Shown here: positions 49,879 through 58,785 of the stretch, piece by piece
Layout of the letters: each line of letters opens with the position of its first letter
Numbering within the stretch: position 1 is the stretch's first letter
Source of the DNA: Rhodococcus sp. Leaf247
Lineage (GTDB): Bacteria > Actinomycetota > Actinomycetes > Mycobacteriales > Mycobacteriaceae
NCBI RefSeq assembly: GCF_001426185.1
Contig: NZ_LMRP01000004.1
Location: 320,405-384,404, forward strand
DNA length: 64,000 bases
Direction: 5' to 3'
Notes under the pieces: model-generated
The model's input: the letters and a program-made list of their open reading frames with translations, nothing else
What the model was told of the DNA's origin: nothing
Databases searched by the model: none
Position numbers and translations under genes: made by a program

Positions 49879-51173
49879 TCCTTCGCGCCACGGCCGCACT
49901 GTTGGTCGTCGCGGCCGTACTCGCCGGATGCTCGTCCGGTGCTGTGGACGACAGAGGTGGCTCGGTTCCGGTCACCGCGGTCGCGGACGACGCTCGCACA
50001 GCAGGAGTGACCGCACTACTCGACAGATGGACGTCGGCGTTGCGCGACAACGACGACGCGGCCTTGCGTAGCTTGTTCGACCCGTCAGCCGACCCTGCCT
50101 TCGTCGATCGCGAAGTCGCGCGTGCAGCATCCCTGCAGGACGTTCCGCTGTCGGACTTCGGGTACGAGATCACGCCAGGGCCCGAGGTGCCGGTGGAGCC
50201 CACCCTGGCCGATTCGCTGGACGCCACCGAGGTGTGGGCTCCGAACGTGGTTCTGCGGTACGCCTACCAGGACTCCGACATCGGTCCCACCCGGCGTGAT
50301 GTCGCCTTGGTCGTCGCGCGCCGCGGAGACACGTGGGCGCTGGTGTCCGACGCCGATGTGCCCCAGTACGCCCGCACGACGTGGCGCGGACCGTGGGACT
50401 TCGGCCCCGTTGTCGTACGCCGAGTTCCCACCGGCTCGACGACGTCGCTGGTGATCGGGCACGAGGGCCAGCGTGACTTCATCGACGCGCTGGCGGCCGA
50501 TCTACCGGCCGCTGTCGACGCCGTGACCGGCTTCGTCGGCATCGGGTGGTCGCGGCGAGCTGTGCTTGTCGTGGCGGGATCCGACGCCGAATTCACCAGT
50601 AATGCCAATGGCTCGGTCCTCACCGATGTCGCCGCTTCCACCATTGCGGACCCCGTCGAGAACGGTCTGGTCACCGGTCAGCGTGTCGTCTTCGGCCCGA
50701 CGGCCGCGGATCGTCTGACGGACAGCACCCGGCGGACAGTGCTGCAGCACGAACTCACCCACGTGGCGACGCGGTCGATCACCGGGGAGGGCGCACCGCT
50801 GTGGATGCTCGAGGGCTACGCCGATTACTCGGGATACCGCGGGTCCGGTCTGACGTTCGAGCAGATCGCGCCGACTCTGGCAGCAGTGGTTCGAGCAGCG
50901 GGGCCGCCCAGGGTGCTGGCCGAGGACTCGGATTTCGCGGCGGGTGGGTCGCGGGGCGCGATCGCCTACGAGTCCGCCTGGTCGGCCTGTGCATTCGTCG
51001 CCGACCGTTACGGCGAACCCGTTCTGAAGAACCTCTATCGCCGGTTCGCGGCGGGTCCTGTCGATCCGACGGTGCGTGACCGCGCGTTCTCGGCGACTCT
51101 CGGCATCGGGACCGCGGAATTCCTCGAGCAGTGGGGCGCGTGGGTCGCCGAGCAGGCGGGCGCGCCGGCCTGA
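49848..51173 (+). CDS. Lipoprotein with HExxH peptidase-like domain
   Basis: A 441-residue exported lipoprotein (signal helix LILRATAALLVVAAVLAGC). After a region of about 200 residues without recognised motifs comes a gluzincin-type active site: QHELTHVATRS (HExxH) followed by LEGYADYSGY, whose glutamate could be the third zinc ligand. That suggests a surface metallopeptidase; activity is inferred. The GTG at 49848 overlaps the upstream gene by 31 bases in a different frame. No later start preserves the signal peptide better, so coupled translation with the RipC-like gene is likely. Confidence 0.8.
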   Translation: MAVLRRSPILILRATAALLVVAAVLAGCSSGAVDDRGGSVPVTAVADDARTAGVTALLDRWTSALRDNDDAALRSLFDPSADPAFVDREVARAASLQDVPLSDFGYEITPGPEVPVEPTLADSLDATEVWAPNVVLRYAYQDSDIGPTRRDVALVVARRGDTWALVSDADVPQYARTTWRGPWDFGPVVVRRVPTGSTTSLVIGHEGQRDFIDALAADLPAAVDAVTGFVGIGWSRRAVLVVAGSDAEFTSNANGSVLTDVAASTIADPVENGLVTGQRVVFGPTAADRLTDSTRRTVLQHELTHVATRSITGEGAPLWMLEGYADYSGYRGSGLTFEQIAPTLAAVVRAAGPPRVLAEDSDFAAGGSRGAIAYESAWSACAFVADRYGEPVLKNLYRRFAAGPVDPTVRDRAFSATLGIGTAEFLEQWGAWVAEQAGAPA

Positions 51174-51191
51174 GCCGTCTACGGTGGTCGC

Positions 51192-52316
51192 ATGCGCCGA
51201 ACGCTGCTGGTGACCAACGACTTTCCACCTCGACGGGGTGGGATCCAGTCCTACCTGCACACGTTCGCGCAGTTGCTCCCACCGGACGAGTTGGTCGTGT
51301 ACGCGCCGCGCTGGCGCGGAGACTCCCACGTGCGTTTCGACGCGGAGCAGCCCTACGAGGTCGTCCGACACCCCACCACGCTGATGCTTCCCAGCCCCGC
51401 CGTCGCGCGCCGTGCCGCCGGGCTGGTGTCGGACCGTGAGTGCGACACGGTCTGGTTCGGCGCCGCCGCGCCGCTGGCGGTGCTCGGACCACATCTGCGA
51501 CGGGCAGGAGCCGAGCGCATCGTGGCCTCCACCCATGGCCACGAGGTCGGATGGTCGATGCTGCCGGCGGCGCGCCAGGTCCTGACCCGCATCGGATCGA
51601 CGACCGATGTGATCACGTTCGTCAGCCGCTACACCCGCGGTCGGTTCGCGTCGGCATTCGGAGCGGACGCCTCCCTCGAACACCTACCGCCCGGCGTCGA
51701 CTCGACCGTCTTCGCCCCTGATCCCGCGGCGCGCGACGATCTCCGTGCGCGGTACGGGTTGGGGGAGCGACCGACGATCCTGTGTCTGTCCCGTCTGGTG
51801 CCGCGCAAGGGACAGGACATGCTGATCCGGGCGCTCCCGTCGATTCGCGCGCGGATCGACGGTGCCGTACTCGTCATAGTCGGAGGTGGGCCGTACGCCG
51901 ACACGCTGCGCCGACTCGCGCAGACGTGCGGGGTCGCCGACCACGTCGTGTTCACCGGATCCGTCCCGGCCGAGGAACTCGCCGCGCACCACACGATCGC
52001 CGATGTCTTCGCCATGCCGTGCCGCACGAGGGGTGCCGGGCTGGACGTCGAGGGACTCGGGATCGTCTTCCTCGAAGCGTCGGCAAGCGGGGTTCCGGTG
52101 GTGGCCGGTCGTTCGGGGGGCGCGCCGGAAACCGTCGTCGAGGGGGAGACGGGACTGACCGTCGACGGCAGAGACGTCGACGACATCGCGTCGGCGATCG
52201 TCACCGTGCTGTCCGACCGCGACAGGGCCGCGGCAATGGGAGCAGCGGGCCGCGAGTTCGTGTCCACGCAGTGGCGGTGGGACGTTCTCGCGGCCCGCTT
52301 GGCCGGGCTTCTGTGA
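51192..52316 (+). CDS. pimB: GDP-mannose-dependent mannosyltransferase PimB'
   Basis: GT4-family enzyme that adds the second mannose to phosphatidylinositol monomannoside, starting PIM/LM/LAM synthesis at the inner membrane face. It has 374 residues. The N-terminal LLVTNDFPPRRGGIQSYL and the C-terminal EASASGVPVVAGRSGGAPETVVEGETG donor-binding motif are typical of PimB' (Rv2188c). ATG at 51192 is 18 bases after the metallopeptidase-like gene. It is convergent with fadD15. Confidence 0.93.
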   Translation: MRRTLLVTNDFPPRRGGIQSYLHTFAQLLPPDELVVYAPRWRGDSHVRFDAEQPYEVVRHPTTLMLPSPAVARRAAGLVSDRECDTVWFGAAAPLAVLGPHLRRAGAERIVASTHGHEVGWSMLPAARQVLTRIGSTTDVITFVSRYTRGRFASAFGADASLEHLPPGVDSTVFAPDPAARDDLRARYGLGERPTILCLSRLVPRKGQDMLIRALPSIRARIDGAVLVIVGGGPYADTLRRLAQTCGVADHVVFTGSVPAEELAAHHTIADVFAMPCRTRGAGLDVEGLGIVFLEASASGVPVVAGRSGGAPETVVEGETGLTVDGRDVDDIASAIVTVLSDRDRAAAMGAAGREFVSTQWRWDVLAARLAGLL

Positions 52317-52320
52317 CGGG

Positions 52321-54129
52321 CTACTTCGAGTAGATCGCCTCGATGTCGCTCGCGTACGACTTCTGCACGACGTTGCGCTTGAGCTTCATCGTCGGGGTCA
52401 GTTCGCCGCCCTCCTCGGTGAAGTCACCGGGCAGGATGCGGTATTTCTTGATGCCTTCGGCATGCGAGACCGACTTGTTCGCCTCGGCGACGGCCGCGTC
52501 GATCTCCGCGATCAGGTCGGGGTCCGACGTCAGATCCGCGACGGTTGCGGACTCGTCCTTGCCGTTGCGCTGCTTCCACCCGGGGAACGCTTCGGCGTCG
52601 ACGGTGATCAGAGCGCCGATGTACGGCTTCTGATCACCCACCACCATCGCCTGGCTGATGAGAGTGCTGGCGCGCAGCGAATCCTCGAGACCGGCGGGGG
52701 AGACGTTCTTGCCTCCGGCGGTCACGATGATCTCCTTCTTGCGGCCGGTGATGGAGATGAAGCCGTCCTCGTCGACGGCGCCGAGGTCACCGGTGTGGAA
52801 CCAGCCGTCGGTGAGCGCCTCGGAGGTGGCGTCGTCGTTCTTCCAGTATCCGTCGAAGACCACGCCGCCCTTCAGCAGAATCTCGCCGTCCTGCGCGATG
52901 CGGACAGCGTTGCCCGGCAACGGCTTTCCGACGGTGCCGATCTTCTGCTCGTCCGGGGTGTTCACTGCGGCGGCAGCGGTGGTCTCGGTGAGTCCGTAGC
53001 CCTCGTAGATGGTCACGCCGATACCGCGGTAGAAGTGCGCCAGACGCTCACCCAGGGGCGCGCCACCGGAGATCGCCAGTTCGCAGCGTCCACCCAGGGC
53101 GGTGCGGAGCTTGCCGTAGACGAGACGGTCGAACAGAGCGTGCTTGGCGCGCAGCACGATCGACGCTCCGCCGGTGTCGCGTGCCTTGCTGAACGCGACC
53201 GCGGTGTCGGCAGCAGCGTCGAAGATCTTGCCCTTGCCGTCCGAGTGCGCTTTCTGACGGGCCGTGTTGTAGACCTTCTCGAAGACGCGCGGCACGCTGA
53301 GGATGAAGTGCGGCTGGAACGAGCCGAAATTGTCCACCAGGTGCGGGATGTCGTGGGTGTGCCCCAGGGTGGCGCCGCGATCGAACGCGGCGATGGACAC
53401 GGCGCGCGCGAGCACGTGTGCCATCGGGAGGAACATCAGTGTCGACCGTCCCTCGACCAGCATCGTGCCGATCGCGCTCGCGGCAATCCCACGCGATTCC
53501 GCGACCAGATTGGCGTGACTGAGGACGCAGCCCTTGGGGCGGCCCGTGGTGCCCGATGTGAACACCAGGGTTGCGGGGTCGGAGGCGCGCAGCGCTGCGA
53601 TCCGGTCGGTCACCTCGGAGTCGGCGATGTCGCGGCCGGCATCGACCAGCACGTCGACGGCACCGACCTTCTCCGGCGACGCGTCGATCTGGAGAACCGT
53701 GGTCACGCCGGGGAGGTCGGGAAGGATGTCCGCGAGGATGTTCGAGTGCGCGACCGTCTCGACGACGGCGGCCACGGCTCCGGAGTTCTCGAGGATCCAC
53801 CGGACCTGGTCCGCGGACGACGTCTCGTAGACGGGGACGGTGACGGCGCCGGCAGACCAGATGGCGTAGTCCATCAGGGGCCACTCGAACCGCGTCGCGG
53901 ACATCAGCGCGACGCGGTCACCCTGTGTCACGCCCGAGGCGATGAGGCCCTTCGCGACAGCCCGCACCTGTGCGGCGAAGTCCCCCGCGCGGACGTCCTC
54001 CCACCCGTCGCGGGTGGCGCGCCGGTAGACCACCAGGTCGGGCCGTGATCTCTCGTGGGCGAACACCGAGTCGACGACGGACGCGTCGTCCTCGATCGAG
54101 AACGGTGCCGGGACGGTGAATTCGCGCAC
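52321..54129 (-). CDS. fadD15: Long-chain acyl-CoA synthetase, FadD15-like
   Basis: ANL-superfamily ligase that activates fatty acids with ATP and CoA. It has 602 residues. Motifs: [14 protein letters not shown] (AMP-binding P-loop), [56 protein letters not shown] and the C-terminal lysine region. The synteny is that of Rv2187. GTG at 54129. The position beside pimB and the SRPBCC genes suggests a role in membrane lipid supply. Confidence 0.93.
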   Translation of the reverse strand: MREFTVPAPFSIEDDASVVDSVFAHERSRPDLVVYRRATRDGWEDVRAGDFAAQVRAVAKGLIASGVTQGDRVALMSATRFEWPLMDYAIWSAGAVTVPVYETSSADQVRWILENSGAVAAVVETVAHSNILADILPDLPGVTTVLQIDASPEKVGAVDVLVDAGRDIADSEVTDRIAALRASDPATLVFTSGTTGRPKGCVLSHANLVAESRGIAASAIGTMLVEGRSTLMFLPMAHVLARAVSIAAFDRGATLGHTHDIPHLVDNFGSFQPHFILSVPRVFEKVYNTARQKAHSDGKGKIFDAAADTAVAFSKARDTGGASIVLRAKHALFDRLVYGKLRTALGGRCELAISGGAPLGERLAHFYRGIGVTIYEGYGLTETTAAAAVNTPDEQKIGTVGKPLPGNAVRIAQDGEILLKGGVVFDGYWKNDDATSEALTDGWFHTGDLGAVDEDGFISITGRKKEIIVTAGGKNVSPAGLEDSLRASTLISQAMVVGDQKPYIGALITVDAEAFPGWKQRNGKDESATVADLTSDPDLIAEIDAAVAEANKSVSHAEGIKKYRILPGDFTEEGGELTPTMKLKRNVVQKSYASDIEAIYSK

Positions 54130-54296
54130 GGATTCCTCCGATAATGGGAACGGGTCGGACGGGTGTTCACACTAAACCTGCTGCGTCGGGTGTCGTCACG
54201 GGCAGTCGTGTCCGCGGTTGTGACGTCGCAGACCGACGCGGCGCACCGACGGGGATCGACGGTGCCCGTGGTTCCCCGGCATGCGACGCTGAGCGT

Positions 54297-54668
54297 ATGA
54301 GCAGCGTGCAGATCGCCGATCAGACTTTCCTCGCCGCCCCTGCGTCGGACGTGGCGGAGTTGGTGGGCGACACCCGTCGGCAGCGGTCGTGGTTCCCTGG
54401 TCTCACCCTGACGGTGCAGGAGGACCGCGGCGAGAAGGGCATCAGGTGGACGGTGGCGGGTGAGCTGACCGGAACCATGGAGGTGTGGCTCGAGCCGATG
54501 CTCGACGGGGTGGTGCTCCACTACTTCCTGCATGCCGAACCCGTCGGGGTGTCGACGCCGGATGCGCACCGTCGGCGGGTGGCGGGAAAGACCATGTCCT
54601 TCGAGATCAAGGCCCTCCTCGAACGCGGCCGCGCTGCCGGGGAACCCCCCGTGCGCGCGGTCCGATAG
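54297..54668 (+). CDS. SRPBCC-like small protein (first of pair)
   Basis: A 123-residue protein that reads like a short START/SRPBCC lipid-binding fold: IADQTFLAAPASDVAELVGDTRRQRSWFPGLTLTVQEDRG, IRWTVAGELTGTMEVWLEPMLDGVVLHYFLHAEP. It is similar in size and place to Rv2186c. ATG at 54297. It begins a plus-strand run (SRPBCC, SRPBCC, ArsA-like, CxxC protein, ROK kinase, PlsC). The ligand is unknown. Confidence 0.8.
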   Translation: MSSVQIADQTFLAAPASDVAELVGDTRRQRSWFPGLTLTVQEDRGEKGIRWTVAGELTGTMEVWLEPMLDGVVLHYFLHAEPVGVSTPDAHRRRVAGKTMSFEIKALLERGRAAGEPPVRAVR

Positions 54669-54761
54669 TGACGAATCGACCCCACTGTCCGTGCCCCTGC
54701 GGTGCGCGGTCGATCATAGGTACAACTAGCGGCAGTACGGGCCCGGAGGGATATCAGTTCC

Positions 54762-55199
54762 ATGGCAGACAAGACCACTAAATCGATCGTCGTCGACGCA
54801 ACCCCCGACGAGGTGATGGCGGTCATCGCCGACTTCCCCAAGTACCCGGAGTGGGTCACCGCCGTGAAGTCGGTCGAGGTGCTCGAGTCGGCATCGGACG
54901 ATCGCGCCCGACGCGTCAAGTTCGTCCTCGACGCCGGGATGGTGAAGGACACCTACGAGCTGCAGTACGAGTGGAAGGCGGACGGATCCGCCGTGTCGTG
55001 GCACCTCGTGGCCGGTGAGATGCAGAAGTCCCAGGTGGGGTCGTATGCGTTGTCGGACAAGGGGAACGGTGTGACCGAGGTGGTCTACGAGCTCACCGTG
55101 GACCTGGCCATCCCGATGATCGGTCTGTTCAAGCGCAAGGCGGAGAAGGTCATCACCGACACCGCTCTGAAGGAATTGAAGAAGCGGGTCGAAGCCTGA
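54762..55199 (+). CDS. SRPBCC-family protein (second of pair, Rv2185c-like)
   Basis: A 145-residue polyketide-cyclase/dehydrase-type SRPBCC protein: TTKSIVVDATPDEVMAVIADFPKYPEWVTAVKSVEV is the typical start, with KDTYELQYEWKADGSAVSWHLVAGEM and a final helix FKRKAEKVITDTALKELKKRVEA. It should form a hydrophobic pocket for a lipid-like ligand. ATG at 54762. Its stop codon overlaps the apparent CTG start of the next gene. Confidence 0.9.
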   Translation: MADKTTKSIVVDATPDEVMAVIADFPKYPEWVTAVKSVEVLESASDDRARRVKFVLDAGMVKDTYELQYEWKADGSAVSWHLVAGEMQKSQVGSYALSDKGNGVTEVVYELTVDLAIPMIGLFKRKAEKVITDTALKELKKRVEA

Positions 55200-56440
55200 C
55201 CGGTCGCGCCCCCGGCACCACCGCACGCATCACGTTCGTCATCGGAGCAGGTGGAACCGGGAAGTCCACCATCGCCGCTGCGTCGGCCGTCGGCTTCCAT
55301 CGCGAGGGTCGACGCGCCGTGCTGATGTCCGTCGACGGGTCCGACCCGGCGAGCCTTCTCGGCGGCACCGAGGTGCCGGTGCACCGCGTGGATCCGCTCG
55401 GGGTTCTCGAGTCGCGGTACCGATCGATGTCCGAGGCACTCGCACTGGCCGGCCGCCACGACCACGGCGCGGGCCCGAGTCTCCCGGACCCCGAGGAACT
55501 CACCGCGCTGCCCGGTGCCGAACCGCTGATCGCCTTGCTCGAGGTCGCCCGCCTTGCCGACAGCGGGGAGTGGGACGACGTCGTCGTCGACTGCCCGGGC
55601 GCCGCGGGATGGCGAGAGATGGTGGCCACCCCGTCGTCGATCGTCGGGTATCTGGAGCGCATCTGGCCGCGTCACGCTCGCGTCGTGGCGTCCACGGGCG
55701 CGGACATGCGTGCGGCGGTGCTCGTCGCCGTCGTCGATCGCATCGTCGACGCGGCGTCGTCCGTGGAAGCGATGCTCGGCGACGGCTCGAGAACGTCGGC
55801 CGTGGTGGTGACGACTCCCACCCCGAGGGTGCTCGACGCTACCCGAGACCTGTTGGCGGTCACAAGTTTTCACGGGGTCGCGGTCGCCCGTGTCATCGCG
55901 AACTCGGTCCTGCCCGACCTTGGCGGGGCCGTGCCGACGTCCGTGCTGGGCACCCACCCGGCGGTGTACTGGACGGCCCGCATCCGCGCCGAGCACGTCT
56001 CCGCTCTGGACGCCTTCGCGGCGACCACGGGCGACCTCCGCATCGACGTCGTCTCGACCCACCCCACCGAGCCGGTAGGCTTCGATGCTCTGGGTGCTGT
56101 GTCCGATCAGATGAACGGGCAGGTGGGGGACGGGTACGGATCGGCGATCCTGCCCGCACTGGTCACCCGGGTGCGGCGGGAGTCCGGCAGTGGGCTCGAC
56201 ACCGTGTACCAGATGGAAGTGCCGCTTCCGTTCGTCGAGGCGGACACGGTGGCGGTGGGGCGTGTGGAGGACGACGTGATCGTGAGTGCGCAGGGCAGTC
56301 GTCGTCGGCTCAGGCTGGCGTCGGTGCTGCGTCGATGCGTCGTCACGGGCGCGGGGTTCGACGACGGAGTGCTCACCGTGTCGTTCGCGCCCGACCCGGC
56401 TCTGTGGCCCGAGAACCTCCAGGGGTCGACCGATGGATGA
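55196..56440 (+). CDS. ArsA/GET3-like P-loop ATPase, apparent CTG start
   Basis: About 414 residues from the CTG at 55196. The deviant Walker A GAGGTGKST starts about 16 residues in, followed by the MSVDGSDPASLLGG region and DDVVVDCPGAAGWREM, in the manner of anion-transport/tail-anchor ATPases and Rv2184c. The first ATG, GTG or TTG in this frame comes at 55319, after the P-loop, so a standard start would delete the nucleotide-binding motif. The CTG overlaps the previous stop (CTGA), as in coupled genes. Function is unknown; a membrane-lipid or protein-sorting role is only suggested by neighbours. Confidence 0.85.
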   Translation: MTGRAPGTTARITFVIGAGGTGKSTIAAASAVGFHREGRRAVLMSVDGSDPASLLGGTEVPVHRVDPLGVLESRYRSMSEALALAGRHDHGAGPSLPDPEELTALPGAEPLIALLEVARLADSGEWDDVVVDCPGAAGWREMVATPSSIVGYLERIWPRHARVVASTGADMRAAVLVAVVDRIVDAASSVEAMLGDGSRTSAVVVTTPTPRVLDATRDLLAVTSFHGVAVARVIANSVLPDLGGAVPTSVLGTHPAVYWTARIRAEHVSALDAFAATTGDLRIDVVSTHPTEPVGFDALGAVSDQMNGQVGDGYGSAILPALVTRVRRESGSGLDTVYQMEVPLPFVEADTVAVGRVEDDVIVSAQGSRRRLRLASVLRRCVVTGAGFDDGVLTVSFAPDPALWPENLQGSTDG

Positions 56441-56834
56441 CGGCCGCCGCGACCTCGCGGCCGAGTTCCGGGTTCTCGCAGAACTGCTCATCGACCGTGT
56501 CGAGCCCGTCCTGCGCAGACTCGACTCGGACGACGCGCCGGCGTGGCAGGGCTGCTCCTGGTGCCCGTTCTGCGCGCTGGCCGCGGCGCTGCGCGGGGAG
56601 CGCCACGACCTGTTGACCCTGGTGTCCGGAGAGATGGACGGACTGATCGACGTGCTGCGCGACTTCCTGCAGTCGCACGGCACCGCGCGGCACGACTCCG
56701 CGCCCGGCGACGCTCCCGGAGCGAGTGCACCGCCTGTCGTTCGCCCAGCGACCTACCAGCCGATTACGGTGACCAGGACATGTGAGCCCCACCGCTCACG
56801 GCCGACACCGCATCAGCCCGACCCCGATCAGTAG
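56433..56834 (+). CDS. Small CxxC protein, conserved in the cluster
   Basis: A 133-residue protein corresponding in position to Rv2183c. It has a helical N-terminal half (DLAAEFRVLAELLIDRVEPVLRRLD), a CSWCPFC motif that could bind metal or act in redox chemistry, a second helix pair, and a disordered Pro/Thr-rich end. ATG at 56433 overlaps the ArsA-like gene by eight bases, and the ROK kinase starts 14 bases downstream. Function unknown. Confidence 0.82.
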   Translation: MDDGRRDLAAEFRVLAELLIDRVEPVLRRLDSDDAPAWQGCSWCPFCALAAALRGERHDLLTLVSGEMDGLIDVLRDFLQSHGTARHDSAPGDAPGASAPPVVRPATYQPITVTRTCEPHRSRPTPHQPDPDQ

Positions 56835-56848
56835 AGGAAGCCGCAGAC

Positions 56849-57832
56849 GTGAGCGCTCAGTCCCGGTCCAACCGGTCTCTGACCATCGGCATCGACGTGG
56901 GTGGCACCAGCATTCGCGCATCCGTCGTGGACGTCGAGGGTCAGGTTCTCGACTCCACGCAGGCGCCCACCCCGCAGTCGTCGCGTGCGCTCGAGAACGG
57001 CATCGACCGCGCGGTCCGCGAGCTGGCCGGTCGGCACGACATCGCTGCCGTCGGCCTCGCCGTCGCGGGCTTCATCAACTCCGATCGCACCGTGGTGCGG
57101 TTCGCTCCGCACCTCCCGTGGGTCAACCGGCCGGTGGCCCGCGAGATGACGGAACGGCTCGGTATCCCGGTCATCCTCGAGCACGACGCCAACGCCGCCG
57201 CGTGGGCCGAGCACCGGTTCGGGGCTGCGGCAGGTGGTGGCAACGTCGTCATGATCGCGATCGGCACCGGCATCGGCGCTGCCCTGTTGATCGACGGCAA
57301 GCTCTACCGCGGCAGCTACGGCATCGCGCCCGAACTCGGCCACCTCCAGGTCGTCCCGGACGGACGCCAGTGCGCCTGCGGCAAGCGCGGTTGCTGGGAG
57401 AGATATTGCAGCGGAACGGCTCTCGTCGACACGGCGATCGAGCTCCTCGCAGCGAACCCGCGGGGATCAACGGTGCTGGCGCGCGAGGCGTTCCTCGACC
57501 CCGGGTCGCTGACCGGCCGCCGGATCGCGAATGCCGCGCAGGACGGCGACCTGGTCGCCATCGAGACGATGTCCGAGTTCGCACGCTGGTTGGGGATCGG
57601 TCTGGCGCTGGTCTCCGATGTGTACGACCCGGACCGCATGGTCATCGCGGGCGGCGTCGCCACGTCGTCGGCACTGTTCCTCGACACGGCACGCGAGCAC
57701 TACGCGGCGCAGATCACCGGCGCCGGCCATCGACCGCTCGCGCGCATCCGCGGTACCCAGCTCGGTGAGGCCGCCGGCATGATCGGCGCGGCCGAGTTGG
57801 CCCGCGTCGAGGTGGGCGCAGCACGCGCCTGA
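56849..57832 (+). CDS. ROK-family sugar kinase, glucokinase type
   Basis: A 327-residue ROK kinase without an N-terminal DNA-binding domain. ATP site IGIDVGGTSIRASVVD, sugar-binding EHDANAAAWAE with the catalytic Asp, GTGIGAALLIDGKLYRGSYGIAPELGH, and the zinc motif CACGKRGCWE. Glucose is the most common substrate for this subgroup (Glk/PpgK-like), but it is not proved here. GTG at 56849 gives VSAQSRSNRSLTIGIDVGG. Confidence 0.92.
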   Translation: MSAQSRSNRSLTIGIDVGGTSIRASVVDVEGQVLDSTQAPTPQSSRALENGIDRAVRELAGRHDIAAVGLAVAGFINSDRTVVRFAPHLPWVNRPVAREMTERLGIPVILEHDANAAAWAEHRFGAAAGGGNVVMIAIGTGIGAALLIDGKLYRGSYGIAPELGHLQVVPDGRQCACGKRGCWERYCSGTALVDTAIELLAANPRGSTVLAREAFLDPGSLTGRRIANAAQDGDLVAIETMSEFARWLGIGLALVSDVYDPDRMVIAGGVATSSALFLDTAREHYAAQITGAGHRPLARIRGTQLGEAAGMIGAAELARVEVGAARA

Positions 57833-58046
57833 CCACCCGTTCGAGCACGCGCGAGGAGCCGGAACGGGCATCGTTCATGTCCACGTGATGGCCGGACGAT
57901 GTCGGCGGTGTGAGATGTGTCCGACCCGACGCTCGAACTGTGGCTGGTGTCATAAACCCCCGGTACAGTTACGCCCACGAGATGTCCGAGCGGGCCGCGG
58001 GCATCGCGGTGCGGGTCGCGGGTACTTCGAGAAAGGCATGTCGGGC

Positions 58047-58784
58047 ATGTGGTACTGGATATTCAAGTACGTCCTTCTCGGGCCGGTGTTGCAGGTGATG
58101 GGCCGTCCTCGCGTGGAGGGTCTGGAGAACATCCCCGACGACGGGCCGGTGATTCTCGCGAGCAACCACCAGGCGGTGTTCGATTCGTTCTACGCGTGCC
58201 TGGTCGTACCGCGTCGCATCACATTCCTCGCGAAGAGCGAGTACTTCACCGGCAAGGGCCTCAAGGGTCGCTTCCAGAAGTGGTTCTTCTCGTCCGCGGG
58301 ACAGGTCCCGATCGATCGCACCGGTGCCTCCGCCGCGCAGGACGCGCTCGACGCGGGCCTGCGCGTGCTGGCGAAGAACAAGGTGCTGGGTATCTACCCG
58401 GAGGGCACCCGCTCGCCGGACGATCGGCTCTACAAGGGCAAGACGGGCATGGCGCGTCTGGCTCTCGAGAGCGGCGTACCGGTGATTCCGGTCGCGATGA
58501 TCGGCACCGCGAAGATGAACCCCATCGGCTCACGGATTCCGCGCCCCACCAAGCTCGGCGTGAAGTTCGGTAAGCCACTGGACTTCTCGCGGTACGAAGG
58601 CATGGCGGGCAACCGCTTCGTCGAGCGCGCCGTCACCGACGAGGTCATGTACGAGCTGATGAAGCTCAGTGGTCAGCAGTACGTCGACGTGTACGCGGCG
58701 AGCATGAAGAAGACGCCCACCCCCGCGGTGGATCCGGCTCCGTCGACCGAGGCCGCTCGCATCCCCGACACCCGCGCGGGCTAG
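58047..58784 (+). CDS. plsC: 1-acyl-sn-glycerol-3-phosphate acyltransferase
   Basis: Membrane acyltransferase that makes phosphatidic acid or acylates a related lipid such as a phosphatidylinositol mannoside precursor. It has 245 residues. NHQAVFDS (HX4D) and YPEGTRSPD are the catalytic and glycerophosphate-binding motifs, and a hydrophobic N-terminus MWYWIFKYVLLGPVLQVMG anchors it. The start at 58047 matches family N-termini (Rv2182c) and has GAAAGG ten bases upstream; ATG 58038 is three codons longer. It is convergent with the mannosyltransferase gene, one base apart. Confidence 0.92.
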   Translation: MWYWIFKYVLLGPVLQVMGRPRVEGLENIPDDGPVILASNHQAVFDSFYACLVVPRRITFLAKSEYFTGKGLKGRFQKWFFSSAGQVPIDRTGASAAQDALDAGLRVLAKNKVLGIYPEGTRSPDDRLYKGKTGMARLALESGVPVIPVAMIGTAKMNPIGSRIPRPTKLGVKFGKPLDFSRYEGMAGNRFVERAVTDEVMYELMKLSGQQYVDVYAASMKKTPTPAVDPAPSTEAARIPDTRAG

Positions 58785-58785
58785 C

